A DNA stretch of 64,000 bases from Halobacillus shinanisalinarum (GCF_022919835.1 NZ_CP095074.1:1798001-1862000); one strand, 5' to 3'; numbered from the stretch's first letter, positions 52,479 through 61,520 are shown. Program-made: numbers and translations. The notes: generated from the letters alone by a model not told the origin.

Positions 52479-53114
52479 TTACCCCCTCTTTTCCAATTTG
52501 GAATTTTGGTTATAAAGCTTATAAAGCAAATCAAGCTTCTTCTCTTCCATTAAAGGAAGTAATGGAGCAACACGCCCAAGATAACGTCGGCAGTTGTTTC
52601 GATATTCTGCGAGTTGCTTCATACTTGAGGCGTACATAAACAAGTAAAATTCTCGGTTCGTTCGGTGTTGTTCTAAAAAAGTTAGTTCATCGCGTTTCTT
52701 CATTAAAAATCGTTCATATAAGGGTGATGTGTTCTGTTTGATTCTCCGATCTACAGCGTCAAGCTGTTGCTGCATATCAACTGGAAAGTTCATTGAGACG
52801 ATCTTGATATCAGAGGCGTAGGACTGAAAAAACTTGGCCATTATCATGATGTCGTATTCAGTTTCATCGGTAGATGGGGAGTAAATATCTTTACTTTGCA
52901 GCTGCATCATATCCATATAACCTCCATCCCCTTGAAGTTGGAAAGCCCCATCATCAGTCATGTCTCGAATCGGTAGAATATCCGCAATAGATGCTTTGGC
53001 CATGGGTCGCTTTTTCTTCCAGGACTTAGATCCCTTACGCCTCTTTTTTCGCCTCGTGGCTCCCTGTTCATCGAAAAGAGCTTGTTGTTCTTTGTGCTCT
53101 TCAGAAAAAGTCAT
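52479..53114 (-). CDS. TrsD-like conjugal transfer protein
   Basis: A 211-residue protein. A basic N terminus (RRKKRRKGSKSWKKKRP) is followed by SIADILPIRDMTDDGAF and DIYSPSTDETEYDI, which resemble TrsD of pSK41/pGO1-type systems and the N-terminal piece of VirB4 proteins. A helical region (about 100-205) completes it. The role is presumably channel assembly with VirB4, whose gene starts six bases on. The family call is by analogy. Confidence 0.7.
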   Translation of the reverse strand: MTFSEEHKEQQALFDEQGATRRKKRRKGSKSWKKKRPMAKASIADILPIRDMTDDGAFQLQGDGGYMDMMQLQSKDIYSPSTDETEYDIMIMAKFFQSYASDIKIVSMNFPVDMQQQLDAVDRRIKQNTSPLYERFLMKKRDELTFLEQHRTNREFYLFMYASSMKQLAEYRNNCRRYLGRVAPLLPLMEEKKLDLLYKLYNQNSKLEKRG

Positions 53115-53417
53115 TTAGGTTTCTCCCTTCTCATTTTCTTCCGTATCCATGGAACAATAGGTGATACGGTCCCGAAACACAGCTAAACTCAACGCTTTCA
53201 CCATGCGCATTTTTGGATTTGATTTAGGCCGTACAAGCCAGGTCATCATCAATATGACCCAAAAAATCGCGTATAACCAGATCAACGAAGGATGCACAAC
53301 ATAACGTAAGGTAAATCCGAGTCCACCCAGAATTAACACAACAAGTAAGTCCGTCAGGTAGAACAGACGATTGATCTTCAGTTCACTTCCGATTTCAGAA
53401 GGAATTTTATAATGCAA
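53115..53417 (-). CDS. VirB3/TcpE-like small membrane protein
   Basis: A 100-residue protein with two membrane helices (about 23-68) and a short charged tail. Two-helix proteins in this position (TrsC, TcpE, VirB3) form part of the inner-membrane channel. I chose a TTG at 53417, eight bases after AAAGGAG, giving LHYKIPSEIGSE; the longer frame from 53453 would precede the ribosome site. It begins 38 bases after the VirB6-like stop and ends next to the TrsD-like start. Confidence 0.65.
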   Translation of the reverse strand: MHYKIPSEIGSELKINRLFYLTDLLVVLILGGLGFTLRYVVHPSLIWLYAIFWVILMMTWLVRPKSNPKMRMVKALSLAVFRDRITYCSMDTEENEKGET

Positions 53418-53455
53418 GGTATCTTCTCCTTTCCAAAACAAAAACGCCAACAAGG

Positions 53456-55291
53456 TTAAGAGTCTCGTTGACGTTTTTGAATATTTTTTCTCCAGTTTTC
53501 CGTTGTTTTTCGTGATAGGTTATAGGTCCGTTTAGCGCCTTGAACCTTGTGATTATTATTAAATCGATCCTTCGTCCGGTCTTTCATATATTGACCCACG
53601 GTGCGCTGTTCGGTACGATGCTGGTTCGGCATGGGAATATCGTCTATATTGGTTGGAGCTTTTGATTGCTCTCCATGGGTTGCTTGTTGATTTTTCCGCC
53701 TCTGTTCAACGAATGGCATCTCGTTCGATCGTTGACCTACTGGACCCTTAGCCTCCATGGAAGCAGCCTCTTGTCGATTGCCTTGTTTCATTTCCTCATG
53801 TAAGCGAGGTTTCGGGCTAATGTTCGGTGACTGTTGCTTTCGCTCTACTTCCTGCATTTCTTCATGAATGGATGATGTGGAGCCACCGGATACACGGCCT
53901 GGTTGTTGTTCCTGGTTATTCTCCTGTAGTGTGGGCTGAGAATGCTGTCCAGAGCTTTTAGTGGACTGCATGGTTCCATATTTTTGATCAAGTTTCTCTT
54001 GTGCACCTTGAGTAGGACTAGGTCCATGAGCATTCTGAGAGGAACCCTTGCCACTAGCCATACCTGCAAGAGCTCCAACTGCACCGGCTCCTGTATTCAT
54101 CACCGCACTAGTTCCTCCACTAGCCACAGCCCCAACAGCTTTCTTCGCTGGTGGCCCAACGGTTTTTGATGCCAAGTAACCCCCCATGGCTACATGCCAG
54201 GCATTTTTTAGTCCAGCATCAATACCAAAGAGTTTCTGGACAATGTTTGGCCCATCGATCACAGCCAAACTTCCTGCCACGAGAGCAACTAAATAGCCCA
54301 TGCCCTCTAAGTGGTCACTGATAAAGGTGGTGTAATACATGTAAACGCGTAAACTTAAGAAAATCATAATCAGTGAAACGAAAATGCTGCCAATGTTTTT
54401 AATAATCGCTTTAAGGCGTTGACCTGTAGAAATATCAGCATAGGCCATAATGAGCGCCACAATATGATTAAATCCAAGTTCGAAACAGAGTTTCGCAACC
54501 TTAATCGAAATTAAAACCATTGTAAAAGCCATAACCCCTAGGGTTATAATCGCCGAAAACCACTCCACATCCCAGCGATAATAGTGTTCGGGTAAAAAGT
54601 CAAATATACTACTTTTGCCTAACTCGACTAGCCCCTCTTCCCCGTTTGATTCCAAGCCAACTTTGTGCATCACAATTCTTTGGCCATCACTTGTTAACTT
54701 ATTACCATTGGCTTTCGTGAAATCCTTAGTAATGCTTTCATTTATTGAAATTTTATCTATATTTTTTGGACTGATATGGTGTTGTTTTTCCACATTTGGC
54801 GTTTGCCACCCTGTTTCATCATATACGGCAATGTCCGTGATATAATCAATCATTACACGATCTGAAGTTGTATAGGACTCTGTCTCGATTTGAGCCAAAT
54901 CTACAGCATCCCCAGTAAATTCATCGACTTTCCCCATCCCAAATGTCAAGAGGGTTATCGTCATAATCGAGATAAAGATGTTCATGGGGATCTCCGCCCG
55001 ATTTTTTTCTTTATTGAAAATCAAACGAAAGCCAATCATAGCTAATGAAAAAGCTAATAAAATATAAAGCACCGGTTGAATCATATCTAGAAAAGATTGA
55101 ACCGGTTCACTCATGAAAAAATCTGTCAACGTCAACACACGATCCACCATACCTTCTAGGCTGTCTACAATCATTTTCAGGAAAAGTATAATCCCCCATC
55201 CCATGATCCGGAGACCCGAACTGAAAATGTTGTTGGAATGGAGGACGTCCGAGAATTGAAGCAGTTTCTCTAATAGTTCTTCATCTGACAT
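53456..55291 (-). CDS. VirB6-like polytopic channel protein (pLS20 p28 type)
   Basis: A 611-residue membrane protein. Helices lie near 25-55, 75-120, 245-275 and 295-350; a large outer loop (about 125-240) separates the first pair from the rest. The C-terminal third (about 380-611) is hydrophilic and rich in Gln, Ser, Pro and Lys (SSQNAHGPSPTQGAQEKLDQ). This layout matches VirB6/TrbL proteins of Gram-positive plasmids such as the pLS20 p28 protein. It follows two tiny genes and precedes the VirB3-like gene. Confidence 0.8.
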   Translation of the reverse strand: MSDEELLEKLLQFSDVLHSNNIFSSGLRIMGWGIILFLKMIVDSLEGMVDRVLTLTDFFMSEPVQSFLDMIQPVLYILLAFSLAMIGFRLIFNKEKNRAEIPMNIFISIMTITLLTFGMGKVDEFTGDAVDLAQIETESYTTSDRVMIDYITDIAVYDETGWQTPNVEKQHHISPKNIDKISINESITKDFTKANGNKLTSDGQRIVMHKVGLESNGEEGLVELGKSSIFDFLPEHYYRWDVEWFSAIITLGVMAFTMVLISIKVAKLCFELGFNHIVALIMAYADISTGQRLKAIIKNIGSIFVSLIMIFLSLRVYMYYTTFISDHLEGMGYLVALVAGSLAVIDGPNIVQKLFGIDAGLKNAWHVAMGGYLASKTVGPPAKKAVGAVASGGTSAVMNTGAGAVGALAGMASGKGSSQNAHGPSPTQGAQEKLDQKYGTMQSTKSSGQHSQPTLQENNQEQQPGRVSGGSTSSIHEEMQEVERKQQSPNISPKPRLHEEMKQGNRQEAASMEAKGPVGQRSNEMPFVEQRRKNQQATHGEQSKAPTNIDDIPMPNQHRTEQRTVGQYMKDRTKDRFNNNHKVQGAKRTYNLSRKTTENWRKNIQKRQRDS

Positions 55292-55305
55292 CGGCTCACC
55301 CTTTC

Positions 55306-55431
55306 TTATTGATCTAAGAAGGCAACAAGGGTGGTGTTCATGTGATCTGTTGTCGATTCGATCACAACGACCACCGGCGTCTCATGGCCTTCAAATAGCT
55401 TAACGACCGCATCTCGCAAGGTAATAATCAC
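55306..55431 (-). CDS. 41-residue hypothetical protein in the transfer operon
   Basis: A short frame starting at a GTG that overlaps the stop of the preceding tiny ORF (GTGA). It encodes IITLRDAVVKLFEGHETPVV followed by VVIESTTDHMNTTLVAFLDQ and ends 15 bases before the VirB6-like ATG. GAGGGGAAGAG before it can serve as ribosome site. Too short for family calls, but the tight coupling and full-length open frame suggest a real gene. Confidence 0.5.
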   Translation of the reverse strand: MIITLRDAVVKLFEGHETPVVVVIESTTDHMNTTLVAFLDQ

Positions 55432-55493
55432 CTCTTCCCCTCTTCGATATTTTCTTTATACGTATCCATCGCCTTATCCAGCGTTTGTGTCAT
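55428..55493 (-). CDS. 21-residue leader-like peptide in the transfer operon
   Basis: An ATG after GGGGATTTGAAT encodes MTQTLDKAMDTYKENIEEGK plus Arg. Its stop overlaps the next GTG, suggesting translational coupling. It may be a real micro-gene or only a coupling device. Confidence 0.4.
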   Translation of the reverse strand: MTQTLDKAMDTYKENIEEGKR

Positions 55494-55515
55494 ATTCAAA
55501 TCCCCTTTTTTCGAG

Positions 55516-58047
55516 TTATAGTTCGGCTTCTTCTCTTTCCTCCGTATCTAGCGTCTCTTGTTCCTGACTTAATTTATCGATTTGTTTACGAATATGGCCA
55601 TAAACTTGCCGACTGATTTCCTGGCCATCGCCTAACATTTTTAGATTGTATAGAAAAGCCTCCATCGGCTCTTCGTTCATTTCTTCCTCACCATGGTTCA
55701 ATAAAGGAGCAATATGCTTTTGGATCATGTGAAGCGTAACCGCATCGAAAAACTGACCAACCTTTTGTTGATTCCAAGCTTTCTTATCAATTGATTGATA
55801 TTCGTCTGTATTTTCTTCTGAAATCTCCATTCCTCTGTTGTTTGCCTTTTCCTTTTCAGCTATAGGTATGGACGAAAAATCGATCACTAAGTCACGCGGT
55901 TGAACACTCCGATGCGGTGTATCAATTTCTTCTTCTGTAATCGCCTTACTCGTATCAAAATCCTGACTCAAGTACGTATGCGCATATTTCATGCTGTGTT
56001 TACCCGTGTTGTAAATGGGAAACGCTCGTATTTTCCTCCCTCTCTTATCGCGACGTTTCAATACACGACGGACTACGGTGTCCCCCTCTTCTAACTCCTG
56101 GAGTTCATTGGCCGTTAAGAGATCCCGACCTTCGGTACTTTCGGTTTTTGATTTATCGAGCGAAAAGGTGGAGCCCGACCGCGTTTGGGTATTAAGCGTT
56201 TGTTTGCCGAGTTTGGAAGAAAAATAAGAGGCGGAATCATAGTCCGCACTTAAAATATAAATCTCATTCCCACAGTTTCCCCGGATGGTTGCCTGTCCAT
56301 CTTCCCCATATAATTCTTTTAATTGCGCGTAGGACTGAATGACCAAGTGAAAGCGTATATTCCGCCCCAGGCACACTGTAATCTTGTTGTCCATATCTGC
56401 GATCGATGGCATATTTCCAAATTCATCCAACACAAACACCACTTCACGTAAGCACTTTTGCCCTTTGGCAACTGCCGCATTTTTCGATAAAACGTAATAC
56501 AACTGACTCACAAAGATCGATGGGATCGCGTGTGTAGAGGTATCATAGTCCGGGGTAACCATGAAAAGCGCAATCGGTTTGGTAAAATAACTGATTTGAT
56601 CGACCGTTAGATCGTGAACAGAACCGGATGGGAAGGAAAAGTGAACCTCCCCAGATTCCCCATCCATGTCCTTTACTTGAACCGTGAACTTACTTCTTTC
56701 TTTTTCTTCACCTTGTCCATTAGTTCTTTTCCGCTTTTGTTTCGCGGATAACGGGTCTTGCTCCTGCCAAATCTTGAGGGTATCTCCCGGTCTCAACTTG
56801 GAGGAGAAGTTAACCGTCCAAGTGCCACTCTCCCCGGACTGATTGACCTCAGTGACCCCATCTGGAAAAGTAACATATACTTTGGAAAACGGTGTACCCC
56901 GACCTTTCATGAATTGCCCAAAACCAACCTTTTTCAAATCTAGTGAGTTCTTCGCTGTCATCTTGGCTGTTTCACTCATGGTAAATTTCGTCAGACCATT
57001 CATGGCGGTCGTAAAGATACTGGATCGTGTATTCCCTTTTGAAAAGTTACTTGTTGCATACTGTTCCTTAGCCACGTGCGCTTGCGGAAGCTCTTGAAAG
57101 TATTGATCGAGCGCATTATATTCTTGACCATTTTCATCGATTTCGTTTTTCGTCCCCAGTTCAGATAGCATATTGGCCACCGTGTACATGGTAATTTTCT
57201 CCTCAGTTCCTTCAGTGATACTTTTTTCGGTAATCGCAAGAATCATCGCATTCACAAGAGACTTGGCAGAATCATCCCACATAGGTTCTTTAGCTTGGGG
57301 ATTGTGATACAACATATGGGTGATCGTTTCGCAGAGCGTTTGAGCCGTTGAATAATCCCCATCTAAATAGGATTGTTTAACGAGTTCCAATAAGTTAAAA
57401 CTCATGCTTTGCATCGGATTCATCAAATTGAGCACTTCCACTTCATAGCCCCGATTCTCCAACGTTTCCCTGCTTGAGGCGAATAGTTCCCCTTTGGGGT
57501 CATTGATGATTAAGGAAGCCTGTTTTTCAGCACGGGAATAAGCATCGATGGTTGGTATCACATAGGTTTGCCCTTTCCCACTTCGTGTTGTTCCGATAAT
57601 CAAGTTATTCACGGGCGACGGATCAATGTAAGCTTTATTCCCTTTCCGAGCTAACACAGGGCCACCTTGGCCCTTATAGGTTTGCCCTCGGTCGGGAATC
57701 GCTTTGTATTGTTGTTTGATTTCCTTACGCATGGCAAAACGCTGGGATCCTTTTTCATCCGTTCCAATGGGATGAAAGTTGCTGCGCAGTTTATAGATCA
57801 TATATGCAATACCCAGCAGACCAGTAACGGCTGCCACAGCATAAAACCACGGATACTCTTTAAAATGAAAATCTGTGAGATAAGCAGCCTTCACGACAAA
57901 TGGTTGACTAAACTCGGGGAACGTTTGAGCCGTGGCCCACACCGCAAATCCCAAGTTCAACATAAAGGTGGCTGCGATGATCGTGATCATAAAAAAGCAG
58001 ATGCTTAATGGAATAAGCACCTGCCTTTTAGCAACGAGCAATTTCAA
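55516..58047 (-). CDS. VirD4/TraG-type coupling ATPase with an inserted beta domain
   Basis: An 843-residue type IV coupling protein that brings relaxase-bound DNA to the channel. Two N-terminal helices (about 9-32 and 66-86) precede Walker A (GTTRSGKGQTY, 152-162) and SLIINDPKGELFA; the later EVVFVLDEFGNMPSI holds Walker B. Between residues about 376 and 485, between LKKVGFG and KPIALFMVTPD, lies an extra beta-rich, partly Ig-like segment (VTFPDGVTEVNQSGESGTWT) with a charged linker. The length exceeds the usual 600-700 residues because of it and a long acidic C terminus. Confidence 0.92.
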   Translation of the reverse strand: MKLLVAKRQVLIPLSICFFMITIIAATFMLNLGFAVWATAQTFPEFSQPFVVKAAYLTDFHFKEYPWFYAVAAVTGLLGIAYMIYKLRSNFHPIGTDEKGSQRFAMRKEIKQQYKAIPDRGQTYKGQGGPVLARKGNKAYIDPSPVNNLIIGTTRSGKGQTYVIPTIDAYSRAEKQASLIINDPKGELFASSRETLENRGYEVEVLNLMNPMQSMSFNLLELVKQSYLDGDYSTAQTLCETITHMLYHNPQAKEPMWDDSAKSLVNAMILAITEKSITEGTEEKITMYTVANMLSELGTKNEIDENGQEYNALDQYFQELPQAHVAKEQYATSNFSKGNTRSSIFTTAMNGLTKFTMSETAKMTAKNSLDLKKVGFGQFMKGRGTPFSKVYVTFPDGVTEVNQSGESGTWTVNFSSKLRPGDTLKIWQEQDPLSAKQKRKRTNGQGEEKERSKFTVQVKDMDGESGEVHFSFPSGSVHDLTVDQISYFTKPIALFMVTPDYDTSTHAIPSIFVSQLYYVLSKNAAVAKGQKCLREVVFVLDEFGNMPSIADMDNKITVCLGRNIRFHLVIQSYAQLKELYGEDGQATIRGNCGNEIYILSADYDSASYFSSKLGKQTLNTQTRSGSTFSLDKSKTESTEGRDLLTANELQELEEGDTVVRRVLKRRDKRGRKIRAFPIYNTGKHSMKYAHTYLSQDFDTSKAITEEEIDTPHRSVQPRDLVIDFSSIPIAEKEKANNRGMEISEENTDEYQSIDKKAWNQQKVGQFFDAVTLHMIQKHIAPLLNHGEEEMNEEPMEAFLYNLKMLGDGQEISRQVYGHIRKQIDKLSQEQETLDTEEREEAEL

Positions 58048-58059
58048 GATGATCGCCCC

Positions 58060-59169
58060 CTACAAATGATTTTGTTTGTTTTGCAGCTCTTTTTTTTGTT
58101 CTTCTAATTCCTTGATTTTATCTTGGTTCTTATCGTCTGATTGCTTCTCCATTTCGATTTGGCTATTAATTTGGGCCAGTTGTTGTTCTAACTGTTCATA
58201 TGTGCTGATTTTTTCATTCAACCCATCACTTTTTGCTTCGCTAGCCATCTTTTTTGCTTCTTCCAGTTGACCAAGCCTTAAATATGCCATTCCCTTTTCC
58301 TTATAGCGTTCTGCCGTCATCGGAACGTCCCCAACAGCTATTGCTTTTTCGTAATCCTCCGTATGATACGCGATTTCAAATGCACCAGCCGGGCTTGGAT
58401 ACGATTCTTGAAAGGTTTGGAGTTCTTCAATTCCATGCAGTTGCATAATTTGGCCAGCTAAGAACGAAGTTTGTTCCTTTCCTGCTTCCTTGACAGCTTC
58501 TTCATAATTCTTTTTTGACAAAAGAAAGTGAATAAGCGCTTCTTGTGCGCTTTCAGTAAGCTTTCTTTGAGCTTGCAGCTCGTCAATAGCCTCCGTCATA
58601 TCACCCGTTACGGCCGTTTCATAAACATTTTTCGTAGCTTTTACTTCTGCTAACTCCTGGTCCATCTGTTGCATGGCTTGCGACTGACTTCGCAACATAA
58701 ACACGAGAGCCACAGCCATGACGATCGTTACAATGACAAGGCACGCAAAGGAGCCGGTCATGATTTTCTGACGTTTGCTTAGGTTTTTCCAACCCTTTTG
58801 ATTCGACGAATCCTTTTCTAATAATTCCGTCACATCAAGCTTATAAGTTGTGGGCGTATGAGACGTTAAATGTTGCAAAAGGATATCACGTTCCGTTTCT
58901 TGTTGTTTATGGTTCATCGGCATCTGAATGAGCTTCCGACATACATGATCGTAGATATTCGTCGTGTCTTCGGATCCCACAACATACGTTCCCTTATACA
59001 ATTTATCCCCCTCGTCATTACAGATCATAAAATCAAGGGGGATCGGCTCAGTGTTTTTCTTCTTCCACTTTGTGTCCAACTCCTCTGTTTTTTCAACGGC
59101 TTCGTGAAAAGGATAGGGTTGGAAGCTTTTAATTTCCCCCTCTAACTTAGATGTAAATAACACTCGCAT
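58060..59169 (-). CDS. Bitopic membrane protein with TPR-like C-terminal domain
   Basis: A 369-residue protein of unknown family. A cytoplasmic-type N-terminal domain (about 1-130) precedes one membrane helix (about 138-160), then a helical, TPR-like outer domain (DYEKAIAVGDVPMTAERYKE, then KGMAYLRLGQLEEAKKMASE) and a C-terminal coiled coil (KIKELEEQKKELQNKQ). The layout, soluble domain, helix, TPR-like domain, recalls EssB of type VII secretion, but no kinase-like motifs are visible. It lies between the pilin-like and coupling-protein genes, so a transfer-channel role is likely. Confidence 0.65.
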   Translation of the reverse strand: MRVLFTSKLEGEIKSFQPYPFHEAVEKTEELDTKWKKKNTEPIPLDFMICNDEGDKLYKGTYVVGSEDTTNIYDHVCRKLIQMPMNHKQQETERDILLQHLTSHTPTTYKLDVTELLEKDSSNQKGWKNLSKRQKIMTGSFACLVIVTIVMAVALVFMLRSQSQAMQQMDQELAEVKATKNVYETAVTGDMTEAIDELQAQRKLTESAQEALIHFLLSKKNYEEAVKEAGKEQTSFLAGQIMQLHGIEELQTFQESYPSPAGAFEIAYHTEDYEKAIAVGDVPMTAERYKEKGMAYLRLGQLEEAKKMASEAKSDGLNEKISTYEQLEQQLAQINSQIEMEKQSDDKNQDKIKELEEQKKELQNKQNHL

Positions 59170-59183
59170 TCGTATTTCCTCCT

Positions 59184-59447
59184 TTAAAAGACGACCTGAC
59201 TATCAATATATTCAGCGATCGCGGTGGCTCCCATCAAGACCACCAAACCAACTGAGCCGCCTATAAACCATACCAGGGAACTTTGTCTTCCTCGAACACC
59301 ACCCCATATCAAGTGATAAGCCCCGATTCCAAAGGCAATGGCCGCAGAAATGATTCCGAGTAGCTGCATCGCCGTCAGAATGGAAGCGCCAGTGGCCTGG
59401 AGGTTACTAATAGCAGATAACGCAATGTAATTCATAAACACATTCAT
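59184..59447 (-). CDS. VirB2-like small membrane protein (pilin-like)
   Basis: An 87-residue protein with two hydrophobic segments (about 23-45 and 58-78) separated by a short basic loop (WGGVRGRQSS). This is the shape of processed VirB2/TrbC pilins and of TcpD/PrgI-associated small proteins in Gram-positive systems. No clear signal-peptidase site is seen. A Gly/Ala-rich first helix (ISAAIAFGIGAYHLIW) supports a helix-packing role. It begins 22 bases after the next gene upstream. Confidence 0.65.
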   Translation of the reverse strand: MNVFMNYIALSAISNLQATGASILTAMQLLGIISAAIAFGIGAYHLIWGGVRGRQSSLVWFIGGSVGLVVLMGATAIAEYIDSQVVF

Positions 59448-59469
59448 CTTAAATTCTCTCCTTTTGATT

Positions 59470-59667
59470 TTAGTATGAGTTTTTGTGGTCTCTATCTTCT
59501 CTTAATTCTTTGTACTGTATCAGGGATTCCATCACCACATCTTGATTCTCTTGAATGTACTCCTGATGCTTTTCATGCAGCCAGTCGTTGTAGGAAAGGT
59601 CCTGGACTTGTAAAAGTGTTTGGACAAGTTCTTTCGATTGTTTGACTTCACGGTTTGTTGCGCCCAT
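59470..59667 (-). CDS. Small hydrophilic hypothetical protein
   Basis: A 65-residue charged, helical protein, unrecognised (TLLQVQDLSYNDWLHEKHQE). GAAGGAGGTGA precedes the ATG. It is the first gene of the contiguous transfer block and directly follows a terminator, so its position suggests the operon promoter must lie very close or read through from upstream. Confidence 0.6.
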   Translation of the reverse strand: MGATNREVKQSKELVQTLLQVQDLSYNDWLHEKHQEYIQENQDVVMESLIQYKELREDRDHKNSY

Positions 59668-59699
59668 TGATTATCACCTCCTTCAAAGAAATTAAACAT

Positions 59700-59730
59700 A
59701 AAAAAGAAGCGATCTCTAAAAGATCACTTC
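59700..59730 (-). terminator. Terminator between the lipoprotein and the transfer operon
   Basis: On the minus strand GAAGTGATCT pairs with AGATCGCTTC (one G-U pair) across a five-base loop, followed by TTTTTT. It lies within three bases of the lipoprotein stop. Confidence 0.88.
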
Positions 59731-59732
59731 CG

Positions 59733-60161
59733 TTAAGATGATGTTTCATCTATGAATTTTTGAACGTTTTCCCTTTTGTCCTCGTTTGACGAATAGTCAC
59801 TGTTACTTAATGATACATAATCATTAATCTCACCATTCTTATAGTAAATTAAAGCTTCTAACACAATGTTACTTAATCCAACGTCTTCTTTATTTAAATC
59901 CTGATTTAACATTTCTTCGGATAAAAAATTTATTTCTTTTACATTGATAGATTCTATACTTTCTTTAACTAGGTTAATATTTTCTTTACGCTCTTTTTGA
60001 TCTTCGGTACTGTTAATTAAGATATAGGCTGAATCGTTTTGCTCCATGTACTCTTTCATTTCTTCTGGTGATAAAGACTCGACTTGACCTGTGGCTCCAC
60101 AACCTGCAAGGATAAAGGCCAATACTAATCCAGCCAAACCACCGATCCATCGTTTCTTCAT
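59733..60161 (-). CDS. Element-encoded lipoprotein
   Basis: A 142-residue predicted lipoprotein. Signal peptide and lipobox are clear (GLVLAFILAGC, Cys21). The mature part is acidic and helical with SPEEMKEYMEQNDSAYILIN, resembling the start of a thioredoxin-like fold but without a CxxC motif. Possible roles are surface exclusion or channel support; none is proven. A strong terminator ends the gene, so it may be expressed separately from the transfer block. Confidence 0.75.
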   Translation of the reverse strand: MKKRWIGGLAGLVLAFILAGCGATGQVESLSPEEMKEYMEQNDSAYILINSTEDQKERKENINLVKESIESINVKEINFLSEEMLNQDLNKEDVGLSNIVLEALIYYKNGEINDYVSLSNSDYSSNEDKRENVQKFIDETSS

Positions 60162-60662
60162 CAGATCAATCCCTTCTTGAGTGGTTCGTATAACGATTCT
60201 AACACCTACTCAAACAGAAATCCACGTTTTGGTAAGAAACGTAGAATCCTTCACTCATTCTAAAGCACAAATGCGCAAACAACTAATAGATTTTCAGAAC
60301 ACATTTTTGCCACTCTAATTTTGTATGAAAAGTGGATTGTTTATGGCTAGATACAATCAACCCTATCCAGACTGCATCACGAAATTCATGAAGCTCTGCA
60401 ATGCACAACGTTTCTAGCTTAAACGAAGAACTTTATGTATCTAGGTTTCTTCTTTGAAGATTTCGTCGGATTCTCACCTCATCTTCGCAAAGACCACCAT
60501 CATCAATACAACGCATACCAGGTCACTAGATGCATTTCACGTACCACGCATCGAACAATCATCGACTGCTAGGAATGTCCTGTGACCGTTCCGTCCCTAG
60601 CATAGATATGTATTTTTCAAAGTTCATGGGGTGCTTGTTTAAGCACGTCTTAGAATCGTTAT
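60162..60662. other. 500-base gap without a supported gene
   Basis: The gap is less AT-rich than its surroundings. It holds two dyads, GTGCTT-GTTT-AAGCAC (60631-60646) and GCTAGG/CCTAGC (about 60570-60602), and a 22-codon minus-strand ORF with no ribosome site. It may contain an origin, promoter or leader RNA for the operon, or a gene relic; I cannot decide. Confidence 0.45.
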
Positions 60663-60896
60663 CTACATGAAAGGTTGTAGTTCACTATTGGGATTTCTAC
60701 GTTTGGCAATCGTCCTAAACTTTTCATCCTTTACCGTCCGAATACGATAATAAATATTCGCCAATTTCTCAGAATGACCATCTTTATCAACGGCCCATAA
60801 GCCATGTACATCATACCGTTTTCCTTCAAAGGTTTTGATGTTATCGGCTTGAGATGAAATATCATAAAAGGCGTGATGTCTTTTCCATTTTCCCAT
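60663..60896 (-). CDS. Small hypothetical protein
   Basis: A 77-residue basic protein (MGKWKRHHAFYDISSQADNI, then KTFEGKRYDVHGLW), unrecognised. The start follows GAGGAGGGGAG with five-base spacing and is better placed than a GTG/ATG six codons upstream. It lies 46 bases after the DnaD-like fragment. Aromatic and basic residues suggest nucleic-acid contact, as a guess. Confidence 0.6.
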   Translation of the reverse strand: MGKWKRHHAFYDISSQADNIKTFEGKRYDVHGLWAVDKDGHSEKLANIYYRIRTVKDEKFRTIAKRRNPNSELQPFM

Positions 60897-60942
60897 AAAA
60901 ACTCCCCTCCTCATATTCTTATAGAAAATGCTGAATTAGGTT

Positions 60943-61513
60943 TTAGGGATCACCTACGGCCTTCAATTTTGATTTGGATTGTAGGATTTCTATTGCTGAT
61001 CTTTCCTCTTCACGAATAGCTTTCAAATCCTCTTCTGAAAGATCATACATATAATTAATGGCTTCAAGAATACTCCCCAGAGATCTTTTCAGCTTTATCC
61101 CTAGCTCTATTGTTCGGGCTGTGCTTTCCAGACTTGGTTGTTTCTTTGGTTTTTCCTCATCCATTTGTTGCTGCTTGCGTGTCTTAAACCATTCTGGCAA
61201 GACCTCCTGAGTATGTGACTGTTTAGAGAATACCCCTTTATTACTCTGCTGATTCTTATGCTCAACTTCTTCATTCCGGGCTTGTGGTAAAGTGTTCACC
61301 CCTTTGTTTACCCAAGAGTGAAGAATACTTTTCACGTAACCCCAACTTGGTTTATTGCGGTCCAAAGAACGTTTCATAGCTTCAATAACCATTTGCTCCC
61401 CTAGATCCTCACTCCAAGATAAGAGCTCCTCAGATATTTGAGGACGGATCATGCCAAAATTGTTTTGGTAAAATTGAATGGCGTCCCCTGTCCGTGCCCA
61501 GTTGTAGAAGTAG
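60943..61513 (-). pseudogene. DnaD-domain replication protein, C-terminal part
   Basis: The frame carries a DnaD/DnaB2 domain: AIQFYQNNFGMIRP, then WSEDLGEQMVIEAMKRSLDR and PSWGYVKSILHSWVNKG, typical of phage and plasmid replication proteins. Family sequence extends upstream of the only possible ATG (61452), which has no ribosome site, back to an in-frame stop at about 61513. The missing N-terminal winged-helix domain is encoded immediately upstream in another frame (61521-61970). I read the two as one gene broken in its linker. Confidence 0.75.
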
Positions 61514-61520
61514 TACTAAA

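Noticed and set aside
60530..60624. 22-codon minus-strand ORF in the gap before the lipoprotein
   Set aside because: No ribosome site and no family; the frame ends quickly.
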